Shown here: piece by piece, positions 12,021 through 24,150 of the stretch
Numbering within the stretch: the first letter of the stretch is position 1
Layout of the letters: each line of letters starts with the position of its first letter
Source: Protopterus annectens
Taxonomy: Eukaryota > Chordata > Ceratodontiformes > Protopteridae
Assembly: GCF_019279795.1 (NCBI RefSeq)
Contig: NC_056735.1
Location: 1,934,527,199 to 1,934,591,198 of the forward strand
Direction: 5' to 3'
Length of the DNA stretch: 64,000 nucleotides
Notes under the pieces: model-generated
Seen by the model: only the letters and a program-made list of their open reading frames with translations
What the model was told of the DNA's origin: nothing
Databases searched by the model: none
Made by a program: the position numbers and the translations under genes

Positions 12021-13547
12021 TAATAAGATATGATCTGATGATTTACATTGTAACCTATAATTCGGTCTTTATCATTAATGATCTAAAGAAAACCCTACAC
12101 AGAAGCATAAATGTGACTAATAATTAGTAACAGATCAGTAAATCATCCCCAGTTTTTGTGACAAGTCAGTTTTAATACTTATTACATGGATATTTCTGTG
12201 ATTGAGTTTATTAAATGTTCATTTCATAGTATAAAGAGTGTGGGGCATAGGAAATCAGTTTTGCTGAAAAAAAAATCTTGCCAAAGACCTAGAAAAAAAG
12301 GGGAGGGAGTTACCAAAAATAATCTAGACTTAATTTTTAAGACTATATATGCATATGAGTGAATCTACTAAGGTGTATTTTTTTAACTCTTTTTAAGTCT
12401 CCAGCAATGAACGAACTATGGTGTCTTTAAAATTTATTCAGGCATTGTGAATGAGAATTACAGTATTAATTATTACTGTAACTAATTATATCAAGTTCCA
12501 ACTATAGGACTGTTCTGAAATCACCAACAGCTATCAAATTATGCAAAGATAGCGTAACAATTTTGTTGCTTAGCTGATGCAAAAATGCTTATGGTAAGTG
12601 AAAATGCATAAATACTTCATTATTCACTTACCATAAACATTTTCATACCAGCTAAGTGAAAAAAATGTTTGTGGTAAGTGAAAAGTGCATAAACAATGAT
12701 GAAAGAATATTGCTTACTCATTCAAACAATACTCTTAAGATTCTTGCATCTACTGAACAGATTGCTTGAGATCTGTATTTGATGGTTTAATACTGAAAAT
12801 GTCTGCCTCTGTATTTTAGAAGACCCAACATACTAAGTGCAGGATATTATTGTTTGTTCTACTTTGCTGGTCCACTTTAGGAAATCTTCCTCCTTCATTT
12901 GAGGTTGAAGTAAACAGCAGATATCTGATCCAATTGTAGGTATATAGTGGAAACAAATGTCCCTTTTCCTACCTATTTGCTCATTGATTAGTGCTACACT
13001 GTTTATGTTGCTCCTATGTACTCTCCCAAACAATTTAAATTGAGACCAAACAAAGGAATTGTTGTTGTCCTGTAAGTGTAGAAACAAAGGGCCTTCCTAT
13101 ACCCACCCACCCATATGTGAATTTAAAGTAAAACGAATAAAAGCACCACACCCCATAAACAGGTGTGACACAAACATGAACTATGTTTATTTGTTTATTG
13201 CAATAACTATGCTTGCAATAGGAGCATATGTGATCCTCATATAAAGAGAAAGGAGTTCTTAATCTTTTATACATACTCTGAAGATACAACATTTTTAACA
13301 AATTTCATTTTATTAACTTTTTGATTTAAGATCTTTTTGACATAGAAACCAATGCTGTATGAAATCTTTATTCTATAAAGCACAGTTCTAAAATTGCTTT
13401 CATATATCATCTGAAAATAAATTTTATTCAGTATTAAGAATAATTAAAAAAAAGAGCAGGATCCAGCACTAGGTGACCAAAGTAGTTGCCTAGGGCCCAC
13501 TGGCTGGTAGGGGACCCCTGCTGGCTAGGGTGGCCACCTCAAGTAAT
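12021..13547. other. AT-rich stretch with one foldback and a repeat scrap
   Basis: No coding similarity. It contains a short inverted repeat (12581-12645). At about 13455-13545 a GC-richer scrap with 'ggatccagcactagg' and 'gcctagggcccac' precedes an A-run and looks like the end of an interspersed repeat. Confidence 0.5.
12581..12645. repeat. Foldback inverted repeat, about 20-bp arms
   Basis: The left arm AAAATGCTTATGGTAAGTGA and the reverse complement of the right arm (AAAATGTTTATGGTAAGTGA) differ at one base. They are separated by about 22 bp. A third, direct copy of 'aaatgtttgtggtaagtgaaa' follows at 12663-12684. Confidence 0.75.
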
Positions 13548-13571
13548 AAAAAAAAAAAAAAAAAAAAAAAA
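13548..13571. repeat. (A)n tract
   Basis: About 24 adenines directly follow the GC-richer repeat scrap. It could be the tail of a retroposed sequence. Confidence 0.9.
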
Positions 13572-13694
13572 ACTACATATCTTCTTTAAGAACATCCTTA
13601 CATCCCTGGGTGTGGAGCTGATTAGAGGAGGCTTTGAAGGAACAGAACATCTCTGTCTACTGTTGTAAACTGGAGATTTGCAACATAACTAGGT

Positions 13695-13698
<4 letters not shown>

Positions 13699-13777
<79 letters not shown>
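13699..13777. repeat. (TG)n microsatellite
   Basis: About 39 TG units with a single TT interruption near 13761. Confidence 0.97.
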
Positions 13778-14194
13778 AAAATGTCCTAGATAAGGATGGC
13801 AGGTTAGATAATTTAAACAGGCTCAAACCCCATACGTTGTCTACAGGAGACAAGAATCCGCTACACCAACCATACCACTGTATTTACTAGTACAAGAAAT
13901 CTGGTCAAAGTCTTAAATAATGGGCAACAAACACCTAAAAATAGAAACAAATTTTAAATATCGTGTTTATAAACTTAGAATGTTGTTAGAATAACAGGTT
14001 TTGTCTTAGCTTGCATTTGTTGATGGATATGAAGTCTGAAACTCTGTTGTATGCCAATATTTAATGACTTCAATCTTCTGTAGCTTGACAGAAAAAAACA
14101 CAGGTTTTAAAAAGACCAGATCAAAAATGTGAGGCAAAAAATCTGGGCATTCTACAGAAGTCTAGAGAAGCTGAGAGGTATGGTTACATCAAAT

Positions 14195-14282
14195 TCCTCA
14201 GTACATTTTTAAGGAATTGTGAGTTTTTCAGTGCATTTTCAAGGACTTGTCAGCTTCAGTGTATTTTCAAGGAATTGTGAGA
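14195..14282 (+). repeat. Short tandem repeat, three units of about 30 bp
   Basis: The unit 'cagtgcattttcaaggaattgtgag' recurs three times in diverged form (TACATTTTTAAGG, TGCATTTTCAAGG, TGTATTTTCAAGG). It reads as a small degenerate minisatellite. Confidence 0.8.
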
Positions 14283-14359
14283 TTCAAAGCAAGAAAAGTG
14301 TATTGCTTCTCATGCTGGGTACAGTGTGCAGTTGTTTTATTTGCAAATGGTCATCACTG

Positions 14360-14550
14360 TGCTGGTGAGCTTGAAAGTTGTGTTAGCACAATATATGGCA
14401 TGCTTGCTTTTGATGCAAAAGGCTGTGGGTTCTAGTCCCACACCATGTAGATAGACTACTGATATTGTGTTGTATATTAAGGTAGGTAGAGGTGCTGCAG
14501 TCCTGAGTTTGTCCTTTTTTGGATGAAATGTCTAGTAATTATGAATGTGT
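14360..14550 (+). mobile_element. tRNA-headed SINE (probable)
   Basis: A B-box-like GGGTTCTAGTCCC lies at 14427-14439 inside a tRNA-like head. It is followed by 'gaggtgctgcagtcctgag' and 'tttggatgaaatgt'. That second segment resembles a conserved central segment found in several vertebrate SINEs. The A box is poor. No tail or target duplication is evident. Confidence 0.45.
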
Positions 14551-15377
14551 TGTTGGTTTGCCATCCATTCCCTACAACAATATTACTAGCTTACTGTTGT
14601 TTTTGCACTTTACTCTTCATGGGCAGCAGGCACTAAATTTGTAGATGAAGCATTGAAATATAAAGTTGTTTGCAACACCAAGCTCTTCATTAGTTAGAGA
14701 TATTTTTAATGTTGAATTATTCAGGTGACTTTTACTCTGCAGAGATTGTACATCATTGACTGATATTGGTGGATTGCAATGACAAAAGTCTGAGTGTCCT
14801 TTTATGGCTGAAATGTTCTGAAATGGGCAGTATTGTCACTATTGGTTCATATGTTTTGCTTCATTGCTTACTGGAACAATGTTCAAAACTACAAACTTTA
14901 AACACAGTGTAACAAGTGGTGCTGTGTTCTACAAGGAGTACAATTTAATACAATCAGAACACAGGCATGTATGCATGCATGGTCCTAAAAATTTGTGCAA
15001 TTGGCCTATGGTTTAAAAACAGCCCAAAGGTAAATTTAATTTGCCACTAGCCATATGCATTTTCTTTGAATGTGGGTTTCAATGCCATTTCAATGAATGT
15101 GAGTTTCAAGGGCGGACACGTTTATGTGAATGTCAAGTCTGTTTTCATTATGAGATGTTATTGTTTGTTTAGCAAATGGCTATCTGTGTTTGTGCTATAA
15201 AATTTGAAATAAATTTTTAAACTAACTCCAAATATCTGTAAAAATTGTAAAAGTAAAGACAAAAATAGTATGCACATTGACAGGTTTGAACAGTTTTTAT
15301 GGTAACTCGGGAGAAATAGCCAAGTAATGAGACACTGGAATGGCTACAGAGTATGGGGAGATGCTGCGGAGGATGCT

Positions 15378-15402
15378 ACTGTGTGTGTGTGTGTGTGTGT
15401 GG
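15378..15402. repeat. Short (TG)n microsatellite
   Basis: About 11 TG units followed by GGGGG. Confidence 0.9.
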
Positions 15403-17223
15403 GGGTTGACTGCTGTGTGTATGTGGGGGCCCCAATAAATTATACTCCCAAGGCCCCATTTGATCATGATCTGGCGCTGACTGCAAAGATATTATATCAC
15501 ATCCTTAATATATCTTTCTACCTTCCAGCATGCATACACTATGTAAATGTTACTGCAATAAAATACACTACTTACGAATCTTTAAACAAAACAAACATAA
15601 TGCTTATCTCTTGAATTTGCTTCAAATAAATATATTTTCAGAAGGTATAAATGACTTTGATAAAGAGTTTCACTAGAAATGGAGCTATGAAAGATAGCTA
15701 TCTATTTAAACTTACCAATTCAACTGAAAATATTAGTAATAGCAATAGAAAATGTGTTTCTAAGCACATACTGTGCTTTCATCTTATCTCTATATAGCCA
15801 GTGTTAACCAGTTATTAAAATAATATAGAATTCACCTGGCTCATAAAGGATATAACCAATTGCACTGTATCATACTATCTCTGTACATAATACTTAAAAT
15901 TATTTAGGATGAGAAGACAATATGGTAAGCTAAATTAAAAATTGTGTATTAGTTGGCCTTATTGATCTTTCTGTCAATATTAAGTTGGTATGTAAAGAGA
16001 AAGAACCATATTAGAATGCATATGACCTATTTCATGACCTCTAGTTAATTAGAAGTAAGATTGTCTTATTAGTTGAGCGTAATATTAAATGTATAAAATG
16101 AGACAATAAGAAAGACCATGTGCTTATGAACTTTTAGTGACCTAATAACAATTGCCTTTCAGTCATCCATGTAACTGAATTAATTTCAAGAAATAAATTT
16201 TCTAAGAATAATTATGAAAAGTATATCTGAGTTTCAGAAAATCAGAATATATATATTTATAGACAATTCTATTTATTATAATTTCAGTTTTAAAAGGAAA
16301 TGGCCTTACTTTCTCCCCACAGTTTTTCACTTGCACCATATTTTTATGCATAAATCCCCCCACAATTTGAAAGACTGTGTCACACAAGTAACTGTTACAA
16401 ATACAGTTAAGTTATACACATTGGGAGGTATGACTGACTTTTGAGGCACATATTGGCCATATCAGCCAAACATTCCAGACCTTGATGAAGTTTACTATTC
16501 AGGAGGATGATATCTAATCATCTTAAATTGGATTCACATTTGAAAATACTGGAATTGAGGCATGCTATGCTTTAACACATTCGATGGACACAGATAACAC
16601 AATTAATACTTTACATAAATGTTATGAGTATGCCATCCTAAACTTGTTTATACTCTTTGCTTGATTTTTGCTCTCAGATCTATCATATCCTCCCATTGTC
16701 ACACTTCAGTCTGTTCCAAAAATAATAAAAAGTACAGTCATGCCCAAATAGTGTCTTGCAGCATAAATTCCCATTTCAGAAGTAAAAATAAGTGCAGGTG
16801 AAATTAACTTGGCTTTCACTAAATAGTCACTTGTCACAACATATTAATGCTGTGAAGAGTCTATTCCAGTACAATTGGTGCAGGGTCCTAATCCTGGAAA
16901 AGTGTTTTCTTTTTAAATGTGTAACTATGTATTCATTTCCAATGAATAACCTAACACATTAGAAAATGTTTTACATATATCTATTACTTGTGCCTAATGG
17001 GTCATGTGCACTGTCATTCTTTAAGCGGTTGAGCTAGCCATGTAATGGTAGTGACCCTGTATGAACAATAGTATTTAGTGCATAGGCATTGATGCATTCT
17101 TGAATCTAAAACACTGCCATCATGTACATCACATAGTTACTCACAGTCATAGGTTTTACTCACTATCAAATGTTGCATAAGCAAATTACACATGTAGCTC
17201 CAAACAGGTTGTGGAAAAAATAT

Positions 17224-17335
17224 TCCCCAAGATTTAATAAAATCTGTGTAGGCTGTACTTGTGTACATGGCCACGGTTCCCCCTCAGCAGCACACCATGC
17301 ATATTAATCATGGTGCACTGCTGAGGGAGAGCATA
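17224..17335 (+). mobile_element. Harbinger-like left terminus (possible)
   Basis: 'gatttaataaaatctgtgta' followed by 'ggc' resembles the inward-read right terminus at 39327 (GGGGGGAATTTAATAAAGCC, then TACAC). About 55 bp inside is 'cagcagcacaccatgcata' with 'ttaat', nearly the same as the subterminal block after the Harbinger-like terminus at 63094 and as 38439-38457. The outer G run is not conserved (CCCC here), so this may be a different or mutated end. If it pairs with 39327, it bounds a 22-kb nest. Confidence 0.4.
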
Positions 17336-18722
17336 GTAACAGGGATATTGAATTTGTGTAGGCAGAAGGGTAGAGGCTGGTCAGATATTATGTACATGGT
17401 GAGGCTCCCTACAATGTTCTGTGCTACTGTTGAAATGTGTTGTATAGTAATAGTTTGTGTTTTAAATTTATAAATTGTGTTTTTGTTATTTTTTATTTTT
17501 TAAATGTCTGTTTGTGTGGCATGGCACAGAGTGCAGCTATATCCAGCAGTGCATATACATAGACAGTTAACACCTGCCAGACATCTAGAAATAGAAACCG
17601 GGTGTAATTAATTATGGTAACTATTTTTTTTTTTCATTTTTCTTTTGTTTTTTAATGCCTGATTGCACACCACAGCATGGAGTGCTGCAATACAAAGCTG
17701 CACTTATATATACACAGTAGACACCTGCAGACATCTAAAAATAGAAACTGAATGTTTTAATTATATATTTTTGCATATGTGCATGCCTGTTTAAGCCTGT
17801 TTGGGTGGCTCGCAGTGATTGCTTAGTAGTATATGTGAAGGTATACTACTTTATAAACTATCCAAGTAGGTAAATAGGTAGAGTGATGATCTGCAGTTCC
17901 ATAGGTCCAGTGCTTAAGTCCCTAGTACACATATTGTTTGTTGAATGCAATGTAAAATGTCTTTTAAATTAAAATCAATATTTTTACATTAGGGAGAGAT
18001 GCACAGTGCCAAGCACTGCTTAAATGTAGATAATGGCTAATATTGTTTGCACATTGCTATGCTTTGTTAAAATCATGGTTCTGCAAGTTTTCACACTGCT
18101 CAGCTTCACTTAGCTGGTTTGCATGATGCTAAACAACACAGTGTTTTTTTGAATGTTGCTGAATGACATGTAAGAGCAGGAGAACAGCCTATATTAAGGT
18201 CAATAGGAGGGAATTCTACAACATTTGTTGTAGTCTGCTTATCTGCTGATATGCCAGGTGGTGTTGAAGAGGGTGAGCGCTTTCAGGCATAGAGAATGGG
18301 TATGTAGGATGCCAGGGGTTTTGTTGGGCTCCTCATACAGAATTATGAACCTAGACTGCTGCAGGGTGGTTGCCAGGGCTCAGAGTATAAGGCTGAAGCC
18401 TGGGATTGGTTGGCTAGGGATCTTACCAGTGCTACTGGTATCCCCTGAACTGGTGAGCAATGTCATCACCACTATGATGACATGAAGTGGAGAAAGAGGG
18501 GGACTGCTGGACACCTGGGTCCAACAAGCTAGGGCTGGGCATGCCTCACAAATATGTAGGTATTTTTCCACTATTTTACCAAAATGCAAGCTGCTGGTAT
18601 GCATAATGGTGTGCTTCTCTCCCAACAGCTGCAGCTGAGAGGACTTGCAATATTCAGTCCCATGCTGGGCTCCTTGCCAGGTTACACTGTGAATGTGGTA
18701 AGTACGAATATATTACGCTACA
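17336..18722. other. No recognisable gene; inner part of the Harbinger-like region
   Basis: The stretch 18245-18660 is GC-richer than its surroundings and open in part on both strands (75 and 81 codons). It has no motif I recognise. A weakly tRNA-like string at 17840-17940 is too poor to call. Confidence 0.4.
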
Positions 18723-18895
18723 TGTAGTGCAATAAGCAATAAAGAATAAAAAAATGTACAACAATAAAAAATAAACAATAAATATTGTAGTGCAATAACT
18801 GAGCAATTAAAAATTTAGTGCAATAATTGGGCAATTAGAACTGTAGTGCAATAAATGAACAATAACAGATGTATTGCAATAAACAAGGGAATTAT
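18723..18895 (+). repeat. A-rich minisatellite, about 29-bp unit
   Basis: Six imperfect units start with 'tgtagtgcaataa' and are followed by GAGCAATTAAAAA-type variants (18725, 18757, 18787, 18817, 18841, 18868 approximately). The array leads directly into the 310-bp tandem repeat. Confidence 0.85.
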
Positions 18896-20600
18896 CAGCA
18901 ACACCAATAAAGTGGTAAGCAACATTGTGGTTTCCTAAATAAATCTATCTTAATATTTGTAGCATGGCTGTATTCATTGCATGAGTGTTCTACTGTCACT
19001 GCAGTCAAGTGTATAACTGTAGTAGCTGTACAATGCAAAAGGACTGTCCTGTAAAATGTTTTTCTCAACTAATAATACATTTCAAAGTTGTCTCCAGGCC
19101 AGTTACAGCCACATAATGCTCTCATTTTCTTCCACTCCAAGAACAAAAGATATATGGCTGAGGTAGCCCACTGTATGAGTAAGTAGTGCGTGTAGATTTC
19201 ACAGAAAATTATCAGTAATGCCAATAATGTTTTAAGCAGTGCTGTAGTTTCCTAAACAAATTTGTCTTAATAATATGGCTGTATTCATTGCATGTGTGTT
19301 CTACTGTCACTGCAGTGAAGTGTAAAACTGTAATAGCTCTACACTGCAAAAGGAATGTCCTGTAAAATGTTTTTTTTTCAAGTTCGCAGATGACTGCAAA
19401 CTAGGAGCCATAGTCGAGTCCCCAAATGATGTGGACATCCTACAGAAGGGTCTCACTGTGACAGCTGCCTGGTGTCAGAGCCATGGCCTCAAGCTCAATG
19501 CCAAAAAGTGCATTGTCATCCCCTTTGGTAAAAACTCTGTACCCATGAACTACAGGTGGCAGTCTACTTAATGCCGAATGTGTGATAAGAGACCTTGGGA
19601 CCCAGGTGGACAGTACTCTCTCCTTTGATAATCACATCACCACAGTAGTCAGAAAATCCTTCTACATGGCACACCTCATCACAAATGGGTTCTCATCCAG
19701 GAAAAAAGAGGTTATTGTTCCCCTCTACTTGACACTCATTAGACCCATTATAGAGTACAATGCCCTTTTTGGAATGTACCTCATAAGACATCTACAGCAG
19801 CTGGAAAGGCCACAGAAGTACCTCACAAAGAGGATTACTGGCCTCAAACAGATGCACTACACTGACCATCTCAAAAAACTCCAGCTCTACTCCGTAGCAT
19901 GTCACCTACTCTGAGGTGATCTCTGCCTAACATATAAAGCTATGTCAAACCCAGAGCTGTTGGACATGCTACACCTAAAGAAATCCCAACCCCTCTGAGC
20001 TACATGTTCTAGGGACCTAAACCTTGTCACCAAAATAAACAGGATATGCTGGAGGGATATATTTCTGTCCCAGAGACTTCTCATACTCTGGGACAAGCTA
20101 CCCATCTATGTCAAGCAAAATTCCTGGTTAAATACTCTTCAAGAAAAATCTTGATGAGTGGATGGGAAATAGGAAATACACCCCGGGGGTCACTTCTGTG
20201 GCTCTGCTTGACAGGGCCAGAGGAAAATAGCTTTCTTGGGTGGCGTAAACCATGGAACCTTGTTGGCTAGGCTTACTTAGGCCATTGAGCTGATAACCTA
20301 GTACATACCTATGAACCTATGAACCTAAGTAATAGTATGGGTCAATGTTGTCTCCAGGCCAATGTAAGTCATGTAATGGTCACATCTTCTTCTACTCCAG
20401 GAACAAAAGCTATATGGATGAGGTAGCCCACTTTATGAGCAGTTAGTGTGTGTAGACTTCACAGATAGTCAACACCAATACCAATAAAGTGTTAAGCAGC
20501 ATTGTGGTTTCCTACATAAATCTGTCTTAATATTTGCAATAGGGCTGTAGTTGTTGCATGTCTGTTCTAAGTTGCTGCAGTCAATTGATACATTATTTGC
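18890..20600 (+). repeat. Tandem repeat, about 310-bp period, interrupted by a CR1 copy
   Basis: Markers recur in order: 'caccaataaagtggtaagca' at about 18902, 19218 and 20476 (diverged), 'gttgtctccaggcca' at 19088 and 20352, and 'gaggtagcccact' at 19159 and 20419. Subtracting the CR1 insertion gives a constant spacing near 310 bp, with about two and a half units. It has no coding content. Confidence 0.85.
19380..20327 (+). mobile_element. CR1-like LINE, 5'-truncated, inside the tandem repeat
   Basis: The copy begins at FADDCKLGAIVESP and runs through TVTAAWCQSHGLKLNAKKC and VIPFGKNSVP. After a frameshift come DLGTQVDSTLSFDNHI, TLIRPIIEYNALFGMYL and QKYLTKRITGLKQM. The C-terminal region has further stops and frame changes (TGA at 19912-19914). 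It ends with the family 3' block and two CCTATGAA units. Both RT catalytic aspartates are retained, but most of the RT and all of the endonuclease are missing. It splits one unit of the 310-bp repeat; I see no clear target duplication. Confidence 0.92.
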
Positions 20601-22379
20601 AGATGTCCACTGAAGTCACAGCTATTGGGTTCTACACCCATGCCTGCCAACTAAGGCATGACACCTGTCTAGTTTATTTAATGTACACAAACATGCTTCT
20701 TAACTGTCATGATTTTTCATAATATAATTACGACTGTCTAAGCTGTCTGTTTCATGATTACCACATAAATGATTACCTGGAATGCTATATATTTTCAGAT
20801 CTATTTACATAACACCTTGGTAGTTATGTAAGTCCATATTATGTGAAACTGTTATATGTAGTTGTGTACCTGCATTTGTTAGTGCTTGGCCCATACTGTC
20901 CCATGCTAACAGCTTGAGAGGTATGTATGTGCTACATCAGCTACAGAAAAATTGTAGTCACTGTACTCACAACTGACACTGCACACCTGTAGAAGCTCAT
21001 AGTTGTACTCTGTGTACTAATATTACCTGTGAGGTAACTAATGATATGTTTTTCTCTCCCTCCCCACCCCTTATCTTCTTTAATTTATTATTGTTATTTA
21101 TTGTTATGATTTAATATTAATATATTTTGTTACACTAGCTGTTTTACTGACCTTGTGGTTTAATTAATACTGATGTGCTGTTAGCATACTTACTGTTATG
21201 TTACTTAATGTTCCATTGCACATAATATACTTTAATATGTATTTGGATTAATACATATTATTAAGTTCCATTCTGTTAATACTAAAATTGGTTTGGTTAA
21301 TACTAATTTTAACTTGTTGTTATAACTACTTTACTACAGCACGTCAAGGTTAACAGATTCCTCATGATCTGCCTACCTTGCCTCCTCTGGCTGTGGCACT
21401 GTGTCCCAGCACATCTGGAAAAGTGCCTAGTGGTACTTGCAGCATCAGATAGTACCACCCCATGGGACGGGGATGGGCTTCCCTCTGGGAGTGGTGGTGG
21501 AGGGGAAGTTGTCACCAATGATGAACTGCCAAATTTGGTGTACAGGATAATTTTCCATGGGTTTGGATGATGTCTGCACTGGATGGATGGCATGCTGGCT
21601 ACCCTGGTGAGGCAGGCTCCCCCTGGAGCCCATCCTCCACCACTGCCACCTTCGGGGCAGTGAAGTAGCAGTGTCGACAGTTCCATGGGTGGGGATGTGA
21701 GTCATGCTGCTACCTTGTGGAGGCACATGGGACTGAGATTCCAAAACACCCTCCCCATCCAAGGTGTTGACTGCCTTCTTGTGTCACACAGTACCCCTGT
21801 CTGCTGTCTTATCTGTCCGCAAAAGCTTCCTCACCCACCCAACTTACCTCCCTCACATGTACCTGTGTCCCTCCCCAACATTCCACTCTCACCTTACAGA
21901 AAATGGGCACCTGTCCAAAAACAAATTTTGTCCCATACACAGCTCTCCATTTCACATACATGCCCACTAGACACACATGATTTGGTCCAATTGGCTTAAC
22001 AATGCAATTATTTTGTTCTCACCCCTCACCTGGGGGTTAGAGTCAAAAGTCATCTAAATATTCTGCCAAATTGTACAGTTGTTACTGTACAAGAAATGGA
22101 TAGCTATGGTTCTTTCCTACACCCTTTCTGCACATACCTACCTGCCTTTCACTATGTTTTCCCCTCTGCTTGCATCCCACTTCACCACTTCCTAGCTCCC
22201 CATTTTTTTTTTTATATTTTTTTAGTACAACGCTGTGCAACATGCCGCATTACACAGCTTTGCTAAGCTCCACTAAATGAAACTATATTGATATATGTAG
22301 ACAAAAAAGCAAGTAAATAATCATACCGCAAGAGGCAAATGTGGTGCTAGCCAAGATAAACAAGTAAAATGAAATAAAA
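20601..22379. other. No recognisable gene; contains a GC-richer ORF cluster
   Basis: The block 21309-21999 is GC-richer and shows overlapping ORFs of 60-125 codons on both strands, rich in Pro, Ser, Thr and Gly. One minus frame holds PPPPLPEGSPSPSHG. It looks like a decayed exon-like or low-complexity coding piece of the surrounding element, but no family can be named. The remainder is AT-rich and featureless. Confidence 0.4.
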
Positions 22380-22454
22380 TGTATAAAGGCAATCCACAAA
22401 CCGGACAGATAACTGAGGATTCCATTACAAAAATAGAAAACTATTTAATTAAAA

Positions 22455-22487
22455 AACGGTAAGCGCTTTCACATAAAGCTTCATCAG
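22455..22487 (-). ncRNA. Hammerhead-like hairpin in PLE 3' region
   Basis: The minus strand reads CTGATGAA, a GCTTT/AAAGC stem closing an ATGTG loop, then GCTTACCG. The same layout occurs in the PLE at 7546 and in the insertion at 37596. Catalytic competence is doubtful because the GAAA following stem II overlaps the stem. Confidence 0.4.
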
Positions 22488-23021
22488 ACCATGAAAAGAA
22501 CAAACTGGTCACAATTAATTTAAATACATTTCAATAGCCAGTCAGCTTACATGAACCTGAACATCAATTAATTCATTTAAAGTGAAATCGCAAATTCATT
22601 GAGGCATCAGTGCTATCACATAATACAGACATATAAACACAACATAAAACATATTCAGATATAAAAAAAATAAATAAAAATACATGAAGCTATTCATATT
22701 AAATCAAAATTGTTCAACTGAAATAAAAAATATATATATGAATATGTAATACATGTCTACAAATATGTATGTACCAACGGTAATGTCTAAAAACAATCAA
22801 TATGCATGTATCACATATTATATGATTTACTTGAATAAACATTTCCTCTACTTCCATAGCGCTTCTAAACAAATATAGACCCATAAATTCAACATGAAAT
22901 ATATTACATATATAAAATATGAGACATATGAGTATAAACAAATATATAGAGCTGTGAATAGTACATCAAACATATAGAATTATACACATAAAAAATGGAT
23001 GACCCATTGCTGTGTGTGTGT

Positions 23022-23025
23022 ATAC

Positions 23026-23102
<77 letters not shown>
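23022..23102. repeat. (TA)n microsatellite
   Basis: About 40 TA units with one TG interruption, within the 3' part of the minus-strand PLE. Confidence 0.97.
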
Positions 23103-23103
<1 letters not shown>

Positions 23104-23152
23104 TATACTATAAATGGTGCATAAACTTTTAATATGTGCATACTATTCAACA

Positions 23153-24150
23153 TTATTTAACTGAGCGTCTTCTCAACTTTAATATGGGCTTAATAGAAGC
23201 CCTCTCATTCAAGCCCTTCCCTCTATCGGCCCTAAGCCTTAAAATCCATTTGACTTCTTTATTTTCTGTCATATACCTGATATCACCCTCACGTATAGTG
23301 GGCATCACTTCAGCTATAACCATAAACTTAAAGCTATGGTCATTATCTTGTGTCATGACATGTTTAGATAGAGCATTAGTCGAAGACTTAACCCTGATGC
23401 TGTATATATGTTCTCTCACTCTATCTCAGAGTAACCGATCCATTTTGCCAACATAAAAGGACTCACATGTCACACATCTTGCAAGATCGTCCACATGTGT
23501 TGTCCTACAGTTGGCACTGATCTTAAACGTAAATCGTTGACCTGTATCTGGGTGTATGAATATTCCTGTAGTATCAAGGTAATTACAAAAATTGCAACTA
23601 CCACAAGAATAAGTACCAGTTATACTGCTAGTAGATTTATTATTGCACTTAAGTTAACATAACAACAAGGTTACGTTTGTTTTTAAATAAAAAGGAGGGC
23701 TGATCCCTCACTATCCTTTTAACATCTGAATCTGTAGTCAGTATTTGCCAGTTCTTTCTGATGATATCAGCAATGGGTCTAGCATCCAGGATAAAGAACA
23801 TAGGAACCTTTAAAGTAATTTGAGATGATGTACCCATGAAGTGGTTATCAATATGAGTCCTAGGTGAAAAATTAAGCCTAACCCTGCCCATTCTAAGATG
23901 GTTTAATCCTTCTAGATTCTCTTCTATTTCAAGTGGACAATAGCCTCTTGCAGCTAACCTATCTTTAAGCTCTTCCAATTCCTGATTAAATACATCATCC
24001 GATGCATTCAGCCTTGAGACTCTTATCCCCTGTCCTCTTGTCACATTCCTGAATATATATTGGGGATGCATACTGCTCCTGTGTAACAGGGTGTTCCTGT
24101 AACGGTTTGTCCTATAGACACTGGTGTTAATTAACCCAGTGCAGATTAGC
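23153..24150 (-). pseudogene. Penelope-like protein relic: RT thumb and GIY-YIG endonuclease
   Basis: The minus strand gives INTSVYRTNRYRNTLLHRSS (PLE 'TSVYRKPTDRNTLLH.SS.HP'), then GQGIRVSRLNASDDVFNQE, LKDRLAARGYCPLEIEEN, ILDARPIADIIRKNWQIL and FLFKNKRNL. After a TAA at about 23655 it resumes with CNNKSTSSITGTYSCGSC and CNFCNYLDTTGIFIHPDTG, then ARCVTCESFYVGKMDRLL, the GIY-YIG motif with its Cys cluster. A TGA follows and then DRVREHIYSIRV, ALSKHVMTQDNDH and RLRADRGKGLNERA to the end. It is longer and better preserved than the 6-7 kb copy, with only two or three stops over 330 codons. The polymerase catalytic core lies upstream of the truncation. Confidence 0.9.

Larger units (their letters stand above)
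13778..17223. other. AT-rich stretch, small repeats only
   Basis: Apart from the tandem repeat near 14.2 kb, the SINE-like unit near 14.4 kb and a short TG array, nothing is recognisable. A GC-richer scrap at 15424-15480 ('ggggccccaataaat', 'ctggcgctgac') resembles the scrap at 13.46-13.54 kb in reverse orientation. Confidence 0.5.
22380..24150 (-). mobile_element. Penelope-like element, 5'-truncated, minus strand
   Basis: It comprises the PLE protein relic at 23153-24150, an A/T-rich 3' untranslated region holding a (TA)n array, and a hammerhead-like hairpin at 22455-22487, with the likely 3' end at about 22380. The end is placed by analogy with the 6-7.7 kb PLE, in which 'ggattacttg' lies at the end; here the minus strand has 'ggattgcctttatac'. 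No target duplication was found, so both ends are approximate. Confidence 0.75.

Noticed and set aside
17840-17940. Possible tRNA or SINE head ('gtaggtaaataggtagag' and 'gtgcttaagtccc')
   Set aside because: Boxes are poor and no acceptor stem or SINE core follows.
18723-18895. CRISPR-like array
   Set aside because: Units are imperfect and contiguous without unique spacers, and the context is a vertebrate genome.
21309-21999. Overlapping 68-125 codon ORFs on both strands
   Set aside because: The block is GC-rich, so stops are rare by composition. No motif or start context supports a gene.
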